A program made the position numbers and the translations under genes. From NCBI GenBank assembly GCA_950295325.1, contig OX485807.1, forward strand, positions 42,376,440 through 42,440,439: a DNA stretch of 64,000 nt, in the 5' to 3' direction. Source of the stretch: Polytrichum commune. Taxonomy: Eukaryota; Streptophyta; Polytrichopsida; Polytrichales; Polytrichaceae. Below, one piece after another: positions 1 through 11,517 of the stretch. Position 1 is the first letter of the stretch. The number at the start of each line of letters is the position of its first letter. The notes under the pieces are model-generated. The model was not told the origin of the DNA and ran no database searches. It saw nothing but the letters and a program-made list of their open reading frames with translations.

Positions 1-1485
1 ATCTTGAAAACAAACACTTTGTCCTTTGACTGCCCTGGGAACCGACTACCATGGACGAATTTGAAAGCATAGTGCTCTTTGAGCGCCATAATACTATCCA
101 TAGTTCCCATTCCACTACGCAAAAAACGCTTTGATCCAGATACAAAGTTACGACAATTTGGAGACGCAAGAGTGCTGAATTTGTCCATGACGACCTCTAG
201 GGATGAACCAACCAAGTGATGGCCTTCGACATTTGCGGGAGATTTGAGAAGGTAATCGGCCAAGAATTGTTTGCTCGCCGCCATAACTATGGCTGAATTT
301 TTTGCTGTGGGTGTTTTCAATACTTCATTTGCAACGCATTGGTATGCCATGTCCAATGATTCACAGCATGTGCCATTGGCCACAGGGTGATCATGTACAC
401 CAAGATGAATGCAAGCCCTGGACATTCCAACGGATGTGGAGTGGATGTATATGATTCGAGCATTATACAAAGCAATGCACACAGGTGTGGAACGACATAC
501 CTTACACTCGACAGTGGACTTAGTAAGGGGAACAACACCCACAGCAAATGGGATAGGAATTGAACCGGCCCCCATTGCGATTCATGTAATCACAGTAGTC
601 ATTATGACATTGGAGATGACCAGCACAAGTAGAGCGCCGGAAGGACAGTCCAAAGTCATTTTGGATATTCGTGGTTTTGGTGGTGCACCAAGGGTGACCG
701 TCGCACATCTTGTCCATGCCGTCCATTGAGCGACCATACGTACTTGGAGCTTTGAATGCCACAAGAGGCAAGAGAAACAAAGCATCACCATTAAAAGAAG
801 ATGGTAAATACTTGACTTCACGAACATCTATACTGTCAAAATCAATGGATGCAAGATCGGACTTTGATCTTTTTATTGACTTTGTCAGCTTCAAGGCATC
901 AACCATAGTCAACCCTGTAAATGAAAGTGAAGGGTGTAGTGGAGGACGTTGAGAAGGTGAGATTTGGGGAACCACCTTCTTGTACATAAGACCGCAAGGG
1001 GATTTGGCTACATGTATAGGAAGTTGGGAAGGAGTAGAATGAACACTTCTAAATGGAAATGGTGATGTGTTTGAAAGATCAACGGATGCACAAATGTCAT
1101 CTTCTGAATCTGATAGCACAAACACACTATCATCAAGGGGTTCCACCTTAACAGGTGCGATAGAGGGAATTTGAACTGTGGATGTACCGGATTCGTTTGT
1201 CAAAATGACAGTTGAAGCTTGCATCTGAGACTCATAAAGTCCTATCACCCTAAATGAACCAGGTCCTAAGATCCACATAAAACCAACATCAGTTCTATTT
1301 TTTGGAACCAAAATCGTTTCATATACCTCTCCATCTGCAGAATACATCTCATGCTCTAAATACATGGTTCCTATCTGGAGGTTGAATCTCAAACTAAGTA
1401 AATCCTCTGAAACACTCACATGACCATCATCTTGGAGTGACAAGATAAAGGGAACAAAAGATCCATGAGCTCTAATGGTAGCCAT
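1..1485 (-). pseudogene. MULE-like transposase, N-terminal part (M1), runs off the left edge
   Basis: The gene starts at the ATG at 1485 and reads leftwards through the window edge. It opens with about 120 residues of a beta-rich N-terminal module, then a linker rich in Ser and acidic residues, then a zinc-binding region with C-x4-C-x4-C (CAGHLQCHNDYC), C-x2-C (CKVC) and C-x-H-x4-H-x-H (CIHLGVHDHP). This is the pattern of the WRKY-GCM1/FLYWCH-like fingers at the start of Mutator-like transposases. The reading frame shifts by one at a run of five C (569-573) and then stays open to base 1, ending in F-P-G-Q and D-K-V-F-V-F. The same order of motifs is seen in the second copy that begins at 23859. 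The catalytic and SWIM domains would lie outside the window. Expected role: DNA transposition in the nucleus. The single homopolymer shift could be a sequencing error, so it may be intact. Confidence 0.7.
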
Positions 1486-2007
1486 AAAAAATCAAAAGAA
1501 CATATAAACAACACATCACAAAAATATGGGGTGAATGTTGCTTTTGTATAAAGTTGTGTGAGGAAATGAATGGAAATGAAAACGTGTGATACACTAATGG
1601 ATGGAGATGAAAGCGTGTGATACATAACATCTAATAATACAGAAGTGGACATAACACAATAATAGTCAGAAAATATTTACGAGCAGGATATACACAAAAT
1701 GACGTCAAATACTAAAAGTATTGGTAGAAATTTAAAATATATATGTGTGGACTGACGTAGATGTAGAAAGAATTAAAATTGGTTGGAAAAATAAATTATT
1801 GATCATTATGAATAGAACAAAGTAGGTGTCAGAAAATTTTGGCGGATATAACAAAAATAAACACATAATGACAAACACGTCGAAATATCTCGTTCATTGA
1901 ACGCCAATTACAACATGTGATCGTAATATACGCCGGATTTTGTAAGATAGATATATTGGAAGAATAAATGATAGTACCTGATAGAAAACATATCATAGAC
2001 ACCAACG
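1486..2007. promoter_or_regulatory. divergent promoter region between M1 and the methyltransferase-like gene
   Basis: This 522-bp AT-rich stretch separates two start codons that face away from each other (1485 minus and 2008 plus). It has an A/T-rich block near 1730-1750 and no open frame of note. A spacer of very similar size (546 bp) separates the homologous pair at 23313-23858, which suggests a shared bidirectional promoter. No specific binding site can be assigned. Confidence 0.45.
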
Positions 2008-2454
2008 ATGGTGGACGATGTAGAGAGAACACCCGTGAGGCCGAAGAGAAGACGTAGGAAAGCTTTGTATTTCACTTCCAAGAAAAAGAGGTTCAGACTG
2101 AATGTAGGAAAGAAGAATGCAAATAAGGAAGGGAAAAGAAACTTGTTGAATATGGTAGAAGAAACTGTGAAGACACTGGATTTTGATGCGATGGAGGATG
2201 ATGAAGGTGCAAATAGCAAAGAAGATGTAGACGATCGTATATCAGAATCCGAATTGAAGACGGGTTCAAAGAAGACGACAAACAAAAAGGTAAGTCAGTT
2301 CAACGTTCACATAATTTAATAGTGCATAAGTTGTAAGTTAGGACGGAGAACCTTGTACGTTCATTCACATGTCATGTAGTAGCAATTTATAGAGGTTCTA
2401 AATTGGAAAGGAGAAACCCTATACGTTAATGCACAGCAGCACATGGTATATAAC

Positions 2455-2995
2455 AGAAATTTAGGAAGGCTAGAAGTCAGGAGGAGAACGCACAGGGTTT
2501 ATAAGAGCAACTTAGGAGGCGAGAAGTTGGGAGGTAAACCCATTTATGCTAACGCACAGGGTTTATAAGAGCAACTTAGGGAGGCCAAAAGTTGGGAGCT
2601 AAAACCTTGTGCGTTAACGCACAGGGTTTGTAATAGCAACTTAGGAAGGCAAAAAATTGGGAGAAGAAACCCTGTGCGTTAACGCAGAGGGTTTGTAAGA
2701 GCAACTTAGGAGGCAAAAAGTTGGGAGGAAAAACCCTGTGCGTTAACGCAGAGGGTTTGTAAGAGCAACTTAGGAGGCAAAAAGTTGGGAGGTGAAACCC
2801 TGTGCGTTAACGCAGAGGGTTTGTAAGAGCAACTTAGGAGGCAAAAAGTTGGGAGGACAAACCCTGTGCGTTAACACACAGGGTTTGTAAGCGCAACTTA
2901 GGAAGGCCAAAGTTGGGAGGTGAAACCCTGTGCGTTAACGCACAGGGTTTGTAAGAACAACTTAGGAAGGCCAAAAGTTGGGAGGTAAAACGACT
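2455..2995. repeat. tandem array of GTTAAC-centred palindromes in intron 1
   Basis: About eight units of roughly 62-66 bp repeat the phrase 'gggtttgtaagagcaacttaggaggc' (split in variants) between copies of a perfect palindrome with core CTGTGCGTTAACGCACAG flanked by AACC/GGTT. Later units are nearly identical while early ones are degraded. The array lies in the proposed 2-kb first intron of the ParB/methyltransferase-like gene. More single copies occur at about 3435, 3497-3520 and 4056-4080. Confidence 0.85.
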
Positions 2996-3477
2996 AGGAG
3001 AGCCTTAAAGTAAAACAAATATCTATTGTATGAATTTAAATCGATGTTCAGAGCGTAGGAGCAAAAAAACTATTCAAAACGGGGGTTAGAATGCAAGAAA
3101 TGAGAAATATGTCTATTGAAGTATTCATGCAATACGTTATAGGAGCTAGAAAATGACACAAAATAGCATAATTTTTGTTTTGCCCCGAAACCCAAAATCT
3201 ATGAGGTGGCCCAAAACAAAGAAATAAATAGAAGAATGAGAAAAAAAAATGATTTCAAACCAAAACAAAATATGAAAAGAATTTATAGCTATGGAAATTT
3301 TGATAATATAGCATATTTTTGTTTTTTTTTTGGACCCCATGAGCATTTTTTCCAGATTTTACAAGTTTTGGCAAATCTACCAATTCCAATCTACCAATTC
3401 CAGAAGTTTTTTTTCAAATTCATGTCTCAGCCATGTGCGTTAATGCACAGGGTCTATGCTCTAACGCAGAGTGGCCT

Positions 3478-3534
3478 CAAAGTTGCCAGCGTAGACCTTG
3501 TGCGTTAACGCACAGGGTGTACGCTGGCAACTTT
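3478..3534. repeat. 57-bp near-perfect palindrome
   Basis: The GTTAAC-centred palindrome is here extended by arms AAAGTTGCCAGCGTA and TACGCTGGCAACTTT, with mismatches only beside the core. It could extrude as a cruciform or fold as a hairpin in RNA. Confidence 0.8.
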
Positions 3535-3591
3535 CAGCGGCTATGCGGAGCCACGAAGAGCCACGCTAAATATGGCTGCAGGGACAAGTAG

Positions 3592-3690
3592 TATAAATTG
3601 CCACACCCCCAAAGCATTCAGTTTTTTTTCTCTCATCTGTCGGATCTAAGCTCGTCGCTGCAAGCTCTCTCATCTACAGGTGCAGTACAA
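3592..3690 (+). promoter_or_regulatory. possible internal promoter and leader upstream of the ATG at 4302
   Basis: A TATA-like TATAAATT at 3592-3599 is followed by a pyrimidine-rich leader-like stretch (CTCTCATCTG...) and a possible splice donor at about 3690 (CAAG/GTTTGT). The acceptor at 4291-4292 would join it to a leader with the in-frame ATG at 4302. This offers a second start for the methyltransferase-like gene without the basic exon 1. Only transcript data can separate the two models. Confidence 0.3.
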
Positions 3691-3764
3691 GGTTTGTTTG
3701 CACTTTCGTGATGACTGGGTAATTCCGCATAATCAGGCGTAAATTGCGGACAGTTTGTGAGCAT

Positions 3765-4015
3765 GGTTTGGGTCGTTCGACCCAAATTGTTTGCCTAGTT
3801 TGGGTCGAACGACCCAAACTGTGAGCATGGTTTGGGTCGCTCGACCCAAACTGTGAGCATGGTTTGGGTCGCTCGACCCAAACCGTGAGGATGGGTTCGG
3901 TCGAGCGACCCAAATCACGCGCAGAAAGTTTGGGTCGTTCGACCCAAACTGGCTGTAGGCGGTTTGGGTCACTCAATTGAAACCGCGTGGACAGTTTGGG
4001 TCGTTCGATCCAAAC
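3765..4015. repeat. cluster of TTTGGGTCG...CGACCCAAA inverted repeats
   Basis: At least seven 20-bp near-palindromes of the form TTTGGGTCGNNCGACCCAAA occur within 250 bp, spaced by short linkers such as GTGAGCATGG. The two central bases vary (TT, AA, CT). They are unrelated in sequence to the GTTAAC palindromes nearby but share the same intron. Confidence 0.8.
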
Positions 4016-7000
4016 CTCGCGCCTAACTTTGGTAGACCTGTAGTTGGACACACAGACCCTGTGCGTTAACGCACAGGGTCTGCCTTTGTAGTTTTGGGGT
4101 GAGCGGCCACCCTATTCGTACAATATTTAAAGGTGCAAATGGCAGTGTCTAGAATAATTTTTGTCGTTTTTCCCTGTGTTCGTGGTATTATGTTGTTATT
4201 GTTATTGCTATTGTTGTTGTTTTTGTAATGTTATTGCTAATGTGTTGCTACTGGTTTTGAAATATTTATGAAACTTATTTCATTTGTTTTAGGACCAATC
4301 AATGGATTTGGAGAGAACGACTCCTATTTCTACTGATGATGATTCCACAATGCATTCAACTCAAGATCGTCAATTTCAACAAGTTCATCATCATCAGGAC
4401 ATATCGTCAAATCTTCATAATAAGAAAAAGAAAAAAATAAATGAATCTCTCGATGATTTTGACTCGGATGAAGATAATGATGGTGACAATAAAACTTATC
4501 AAGAGAAAGTGTGGGAGCTTACGAACAAACGAAAGGTCAATTCCACTTCTATAATTTCCTCAATTTCCAATGCTCGCTTGCGTGTACCCTTATGTCGCAT
4601 GGTTCCTATGCCGATTGTGCGTCCTGCTTTGAAGGGTGACATTACTAAATTGGAGGCTGATTTTTTCAATGGTTATCGTGATGGTGACCGTGTGTTTTAT
4701 ATATCGGCCACCGATTCTAAGGGAAACTTTCAATTCGTGGATGATGAGGTTCGCGCATCTTGGAGCCCAAATTGGGCTCAAGCCAATGCCCTGTTTGAAT
4801 CTCAATTGGATACAGATTTGTCATTGACGTCATACAAGAACAAGATGTTTTTTATATGAGATGGAAATCACAGATTTTTTGCTTGGAAAAATTATATTGA
4901 CCGCGTATATACCGAAGATTATGAACGTCATGTCTTTGTGGATTCTATCATTTTGGCGCCCGAGCCTAACGACATTTCAAGTTTGTTGACTGCTATGCAT
5001 GACATCAACAAGTAATGTTCTTACCTAGTTTTTTACACTTATTTCTAGTTTATATTTTGTTTTCCAAATTATATCATCATGAATCTAATGAATTTAATGT
5101 TTTTTTCATGTCAACTGAAAATTCTCACGTATCCACCAATTTGGTGCATACTTTATATCGGATGCAAAGTATTGGCACCATGCCTTTGACTTCCTTCAGA
5201 AAGCAACTGGATCCAAAGAGTTATAAACGATGTGAAGAAAAGTCCGTCGAAACTTGGTATTCTTTGACACGACCAATTTTTTTGGATTACATGTACAGTG
5301 TAAGTTCTTCTACCATTGCTAATATGTGCCTTATGTTTTTTCATCTTCATTTTACATTACATCTATATGTACTTATAAATATTGACTTTTGTTTGATTTT
5401 TCAGCAAGAACTTGCTGAGGCTAACGATATTGCTCTTAACCAGTACAATGAAACTCATCATCTTGAACGGACATCAAACGGAGTTTCAAAAGCAATGTCC
5501 GCAGCTGTCAACAAAAAACGTACAATGTTATCTTCTAGTTTTACGAAACAACTAGCGATTGCCGACATTAACCTTACCTCTGCTTTCCTTGAAGAAGTTA
5601 AGCACCATTGGGGTTCGTTTTCGGTGCCTAAAATGCTACAAAAGAAACTTCATCGTGTTGCTGTCAGTAATGTGGATGCAAAAGTCAAAGTTGGATGGCT
5701 CAAGCTTTGGAATGGCAATAGATTTGACAAAGATGCATTGCATTTCCCGAAATCTCCCCTCTCTGATTCTGCACTTAATGATTGGTTATCAAAGTCTACA
5801 TATTGGGCACAGTTAGAAAAAAAGGCTATCGAAGAGCTTCAAAGTATTTTTTCATCTCCTCTTCAGTTGCCTACAGATGTGCCTACTCTCTCCGAGTATA
5901 TCCAAACCTGGAAGTTTGCGGCTTTCAATTCAATATTCTATCGTGAATTCCAAAGCGAAAAAGTTAGAAGACACAACGGTTGGGATGAGCAACCTAATAT
6001 TGATCTTGCTATAAAACGTGTATTATACAGGTACAACCTAATTTTATTATTTTTTTGATTTTTTTGATTTCATTTGTCAAATTGTCATGGAATATTTGAC
6101 TTACAATATTTTTGTATGTAGGTATTTTCGATATGTTTTTATTCCACATAAATGCGTTATAGGGGAACCTCGTTTTTTTCCAAATTGGCGTGACACAGGT
6201 GCAGGAGATTCATGCATGTTCACTACTGAGATTTGTTTGGATTGGTCGCTCCCACACTATGAGGATTGTGGTTGGTATCTTGATTGTCCTAAGGATGCAT
6301 GTCCGTCAAGTGAGAAGACAATCCGTCAGATAAATGATGCTAAAAATGTGGATCCTCGTGATACTGCAATTTTGCAAGCACAAATTGTGCAGCTTAAACT
6401 TAGAGAGCCAGAACCAAAAGAGACAAACCGTCGTAAGAGGAAACATGTTCCTGAAACCAAAATACAAGGTCAATCGGAAATTTCACAACATGAAGAATTG
6501 TTTGTTCTTTCCAATAATTTGGATAAGAATCCACTTGGAGGCGAAAGTTCAAAGTCTGGGTGCGATGTATTGGAATTTTATTACTCCAGCACCTATGACG
6601 CTATTCATCGTGCGCCAACGGATATTTTGAGAAAAGAGTTATTTATACTGAAGAACTTTCTCACGCTCTCGTTTGCTCGATCTACTGCTATCAAGAACAA
6701 GTCTGAAGGGGTGGATGTAGGCCCTCCTGAGTGGATCCAATGGCGGGAATTTATTGAAAACGTAAGTATTATTGTTTTGGTATTTTCTCTAATGTTCTTA
6801 CTTTCATTTGGGTTTTATTTTGTATCTTATATTGTGATATGTTGTCGTATTTCAGTTTAATGACAATCGTGAATTTCATGTCATGGGAAGTCCGACTCCC
6901 TTTGCCGTTGACTTGGTTTTTCTCCAATTTCCCGACGGTCTTGACTTCAACCTCTCCAATAGACCTGCTAAAATTCCTCTTTGGAATAAATATGACAAGA

Positions 7001-8112
7001 ACTGGATGGTTGCAACAATGTCCTTGTGCAAGTCCATCTTGTCTGATGATGGCGTCCTCATAGTATTTTCTGCTATCGATATGCAAACCAAGAAGGTTTT
7101 GAATTCAACCTTACACAACGGCAACATGAAAGTTTTTAGGACTTTTATTTGCCTCAATTCGTACATGGTGTTCAAGGATCCGGAGTCTCCAACCTACACC
7201 GTAAGTATAACACATCACAATTGTTTTTATTTAATTATTTTGGTGTTATTTGCATTGTATATAGTTATAACATAATTTACATTTTTTTGTAGACTCCGGC
7301 ATTTATGGCTCATGTCTTGGTAAGGGATTTTACTACCACAAAATCCACGAGACAACCAAACTCCACTTTTTTTGGCACTGGATTGAAAAGCAAAAACTTG
7401 CTTTTCAATTTTGTGGATAAAAAAAACATCCTTCTTCAAAAATCAGGAAGACCTTGGAGGGGGCCATATAAAAAATCGCCGCGTTTTTTTTCAAGATCTT
7501 ATTGAATTGTTTACACCATCGAATGGACGCGTTGTTGATTTGACATGTTCCACTGGAGCTTCTATCCTAGCAACACGCGCATGTGGCAGACATCTTCTTG
7601 CATTTGAGGGTGATAATGACATGTTTGAGCACATATTGAAACCGCTTTTGGAAATCGTTTTGAAAAAGGGGTCATCTAAGGAGAATATACAAGATCTCAC
7701 AAAAGAAGATGATGACCTCTCGGATGAGGAGATGCTTGAATTTGAGTGTGAGTAAGTTTTAATACAATAAATTTTTATTCAATTCATTCGTTTCATTCAA
7801 TTCATTGGTTCATTTTTATTTCTTCACATTATTTACATGTTTCATCGATTTGATTTCAGGAATACGATTGGAAAGAGGACATGTCTCCCGTTTTGGACAC
7901 ATAGACAATTCCTACGAAGTCCAAGCTGTAGCCCGCGTCTCCCATCATATACCGAGAATGTTGCAATTGCAATGTTGAATCTCGAAGATTCGGATCCAAA
8001 TGAAGAATCTTGCTATAGTTCCAAAATCAATTCGCAATGCAAAGGTGCTCGAATATATATAGATGACGAGGCAAAAGATAGTTTCATGTCTAGTGCTACT
8101 ACTGATGAATAA

Positions 8113-11100
8113 ATTTTTGGACTTCATGTTGTTTATCCTTCTCAACCCTCTTATTACTAAACCCTAAAATCATCATTTTAAAGGCCACAATTCCACGGTT
8201 ATAGGATATTGGTGGCCCTATTACCAAAATTTTCATCTTCCTCACTGCTCATAAGTTACCGCTCATCGCTCACCGCTCATAAGATAGCACTCCCCGCCTG
8301 ATAAGTGTTAAAATTGCCTATGTGTTAAGGAAAATTACACCCCATAATAAATAAACAAATACACTAGTCAATGTTGATTGTTGATTGCTAAGAATTTATG
8401 AAACTTATGCTCTCATCTTCAATGAATTCATCTTGGTAAGTGTTAATTTGGATGAAATTGACATAAACCCTACCCTAAACCCTATTGCCTTGAAATTGGA
8501 TCCCCAATGAATGCACTTGAGTTCATCGATTATGAACCGAAATCTAAACAATCCCTACCTGCCTATTGAAGAGGAAATAATAGGTAGGCTTCATGAAAAA
8601 TAAGATGCAACTGACAATGAAACCATTGAAGAAGCTGACGTTGTGTAATTTGGGGATGTGGTGATAAATAGAGTAGGATTCAAGGATGTTGAATATGCAT
8701 TAGTGACCTTGAATTTTTTTTTTGTAACAGTGACCTATTGATGGTACACCTCCCTTCTAGAGAATTCAAACACTTTAAAAGGAAATAGGATATTGATGCA
8801 CACAAGATTCTCATCAAACTATTATGGATTTTCTTTTCCATACACTTAGATATATGTTGACATTCATATCTTATGTATTTTCACCCTTTATATATATACG
8901 TGTTATTTATTTTAATTCCATTATTGCATAAGTGTTATTCATGTAAGTGCTTACAAATTGTCTATCCTATCCCCGATAAGTGCTAACACGACAAGTGTTA
9001 CAAGTTTCCTTGCTTGGAAGTATTTACAAATATAGAGACCAATTGTATTGGTCCAACATTGCTCTAAACCATTTTTAGTCATGTGACATTAATTGGAAAC
9101 TCTTGGCAATTAGTGTAACCTATACATAATCTCAAAATGCCAGCGACAAACATTTAATACCCATTTCATATTAAGCTAGTGTCATTACATACTCTTTAAC
9201 ATTCAACTTATTCACAATACTAATTCAACATTAGCTAATTATTCAACATGGACTCAACATCTCGCATTTCATCCTTTTAGATTGTGCAACAATAAATTAT
9301 GGAACAAAAATCTATCAAGAATTGTATCATATGTTTGGTATGTGGTTGGTATTCGGTATTTAATATGTGGTTAGATGTGATTGAAATTGTGAAATCAATG
9401 TTTATACATGGATTTAGAGCTTTGTGACAATGTACATCAAAAGCATGTGACACTATTGGCCCGTGACACTTAATACCATAAACAATACATTACTCGGTAA
9501 AGTGGAGATTTTTTATTGCGACTTATAATGCACAGCATAAATGAATGTGTCTTACAACGTCGGGATTTTTATTTTTCATGGTGTATCTTGGAACGTGCAA
9601 ATTACTTACACTAATACGTGCAATAGGGTTGGTCCTTGCTAATATAAAAACATTCCACACTCTTTTGAATACCTATTACCACAATAAAAAAATGTACAAT
9701 TTTTTATTATTATTGTGGCTTTTTTGTGGTGATAAAGAAAGTTTTACGTTTTTGTGATATGGTTTTGACCCAATGTATTTTGCAAGTGTAAAGTGGGAAC
9801 CTATATGCAAAGGTAACCTAATTGCAAACATTGGTGTAGTTAAGGCAAATCCATTGTCATCCACAACAATCACATAAACAAAGCCAACTCCATTAGGAGC
9901 GTTGGCAAGATGTTGCTAATCTCCTCTTAGGGCTAACCCCATGCCACCCAACCCCGGCCTTGGTAAGCAAGCCACCCAATATTGCCAACTGGGTAGGCAT
10001 AAAGGACCCTCTTTATGTGACAACCAAACCCTCTTAAATCAATAGATTATATAACACCTCTTATAACTATTAAACATTCATTAGTGTTCACTCCTAGACT
10101 AATAGGAAAGAGCATATGGGACCCTCATTAAAAGAACGACTAGCAAATAGATAAACATTCTCTTTACATCATTGTCTTGTGTTGTGAGTCCGCCACTTGA
10201 CAAAGAATGTTCATATTTGGCAAGGTGGGTGACCCTCCCATATGATAGGTGGGATAACAAGTCAAGCTTGCCAACCCATCCATCTCATACGACGGTTGTT
10301 TTCCCCTCTTATGCACAAGGACCGTTGGGAAAACTACTAACCCACCCATATGAGAGGACATAAACTTTTTTCATATTCATAAGTGTGTTATGTAGGACTG
10401 ACAGTATTATGTGGAATATTCCCACCTTCTCACTGAATGTGGGAATATTCTATATAATACTGTCAATCCCACATAACACACTTATGAAATTAAATAATGT
10501 TATGGATTTGAGTGCACATGGGAATAGGCTCTAACTTTATACTTATTTGTTGAACTTTACGTAACCCAAATACTTGTCAACGACCCATAAATAGAAGCAT
10601 GGGAGGGCTTTGTATGCTCGTGGTAACCACTGGTGTGAAATTAAATAATCATGCGATGCTTGCCAAGCTAAAACTGGATCTAGTGGTTGTTAAGTGGACC
10701 ATGAAAGTATAAAAATACTCTTTGCAACGTGTATAATTGAGTGCTTTGTGGCAAATTTAGCCCATTTTTGAGTCCTCCTAAGCAGAGTTCATTGCAAGGT
10801 CCGTGAAATTTAAAGCATGAGAAGTGAGAAATCTTGTGGAGAGGTTAGTTGATGCTACTTGGCAATGAAAGCGTGTGCAAATTGAGGCTTAGTCATCCGC
10901 TAACGTATAGCTGTGGATCATGACCATGACCATGCATATATTTCATCCCATGTAATGGAAGGTCCCTCCCCCACACATACTCATAGCTTGTGAGTATCAT
11001 CAAAGCATGCATGCTAATCCAAATATAGTTAATCACTTATAAAACAAATCACTTGAGGATCTAGGATTTCAGAAAGCCAAAGTGTCAAAGTGCCGGAAAC

Positions 11101-11265
11101 TTTCAAATGCAAACTTTCTTTTATTTTTTAATATTAGGAGATGTCTCATGACTGAATGACGCCGACTAAAGGAAAAAAAGGAAGTCTCGTTGAGCTCACT
11201 AAAACAAATTATGTACTCTAAAAACACCTTAGAGCATGTATTAATTATTTTAGATTTAGTATCGC
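8113..11265. other. intergenic AT-rich DNA, no supported gene
   Basis: About 3.1 kb with no convincing coding sequence on either strand. Short frames here lack domains or codon structure. Near its left end is TCCACGGTTATAGG (8190-8203), which recurs close to the right window edge. The phrase AAGTGTTA is scattered through 8300-9000. The clear structure is the hairpin at 10376-10488, listed separately. Confidence 0.6.
10376..10488. repeat. 50-bp inverted repeat with 13-nt loop
   Basis: The left arm (10376-10425) and right arm (10439-10488) are reverse complements with a few mismatches, beginning TTCATAAGTGTGTTATGT and ending with its complement. Size and shape fit either a small foldback MITE or a plant microRNA-type precursor. 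No flanking target duplication is obvious. Confidence 0.8.
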
Positions 11266-11517
11266 TCAATAAAGGAGAGATTGTTTCCCTATAAAGTAGG
11301 CCGCACAAAAAAGTGATGCCAATGATTCATCACATGCACGTTGTTCTTGCTTGATCGCCTTCTCCATCATTCTACCATCACTACATAAAGCACAAGAAAA
11401 CCTCTTATGTTCATTAGAACACCCATGATCGTGAAATGCGCTTACCTTTAAAATTTTTGATGCTTTCTTGGCATAAATAGAACGTCCATCATTCTCTTTG
11501 CAAACTTTGCAAAACAC
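11266..11517 (-). pseudogene. fragment resembling a TTF/BED-type zinc finger of a hAT-like transposase
   Basis: The 83-codon frame holds C-x2-C (CKVCK), then ASKILKVSAFHDHGCSNEHKR with a His-x5-His-like end. That is the usual layout of the finger that opens zinc-finger-862-like and hAT-related transposases. No catalytic part follows downstream on this strand, so it looks like a relic. The match rests on pattern only. Confidence 0.35.

Larger units (their letters stand above)
2008..8112 (+). pseudogene. ParB-like plus DNA N4/N6-methyltransferase-like gene, eight exons, lightly damaged
   Basis: Exons inferred from GT-AG sites and frame: 2008-2289, 4293 to about 5010, about 5115-5300, 5405-6030, 6122-6761, 6856-7200, 7293 to about 7753, and from 7861. 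Exon 1 is very basic (K-R-R-R-R-K). Exon 2 carries DGNHRFFAW followed by MHDINKSTENSH, the DG-x-HR plus Asn-rich layout of ParB/sulfiredoxin-like folds. Exon 6 has VDLVFLQFPDG followed by a Trp-rich stretch and DGVLIVFSA, where beta-class amino-methyltransferases have the DPPY motif. Exon 7 has FTPSNGRVVDLTCSTGASI then GRHLLAFEGD, the SAM-binding motif I placed C-terminally as in that class. The catalytic DPPY reads FPDG. Lesions: in-frame TGA at 4857-4859 just before DGNHR, a T8-run frameshift at 7484-7491, and a poor exon 3 acceptor (CATG). The end is either the TAG near 7905 or the TAA at 8110-8112. The role is unknown; enzyme activity is doubtful. ParB and methylase assignments are inference from motifs. 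Confidence 0.6.

Noticed and set aside
2455-2995. CRISPR-like look: palindromic repeats at regular spacing
   Set aside because: The spacers are themselves near-identical, and the context is a eukaryotic intron; it is a tandem repeat.
2008-8112. Bacterial contamination as the source of the methyltransferase-like gene
   Set aside because: Seven GT-AG introns and surrounding plant repeats argue for a nuclear eukaryotic gene.
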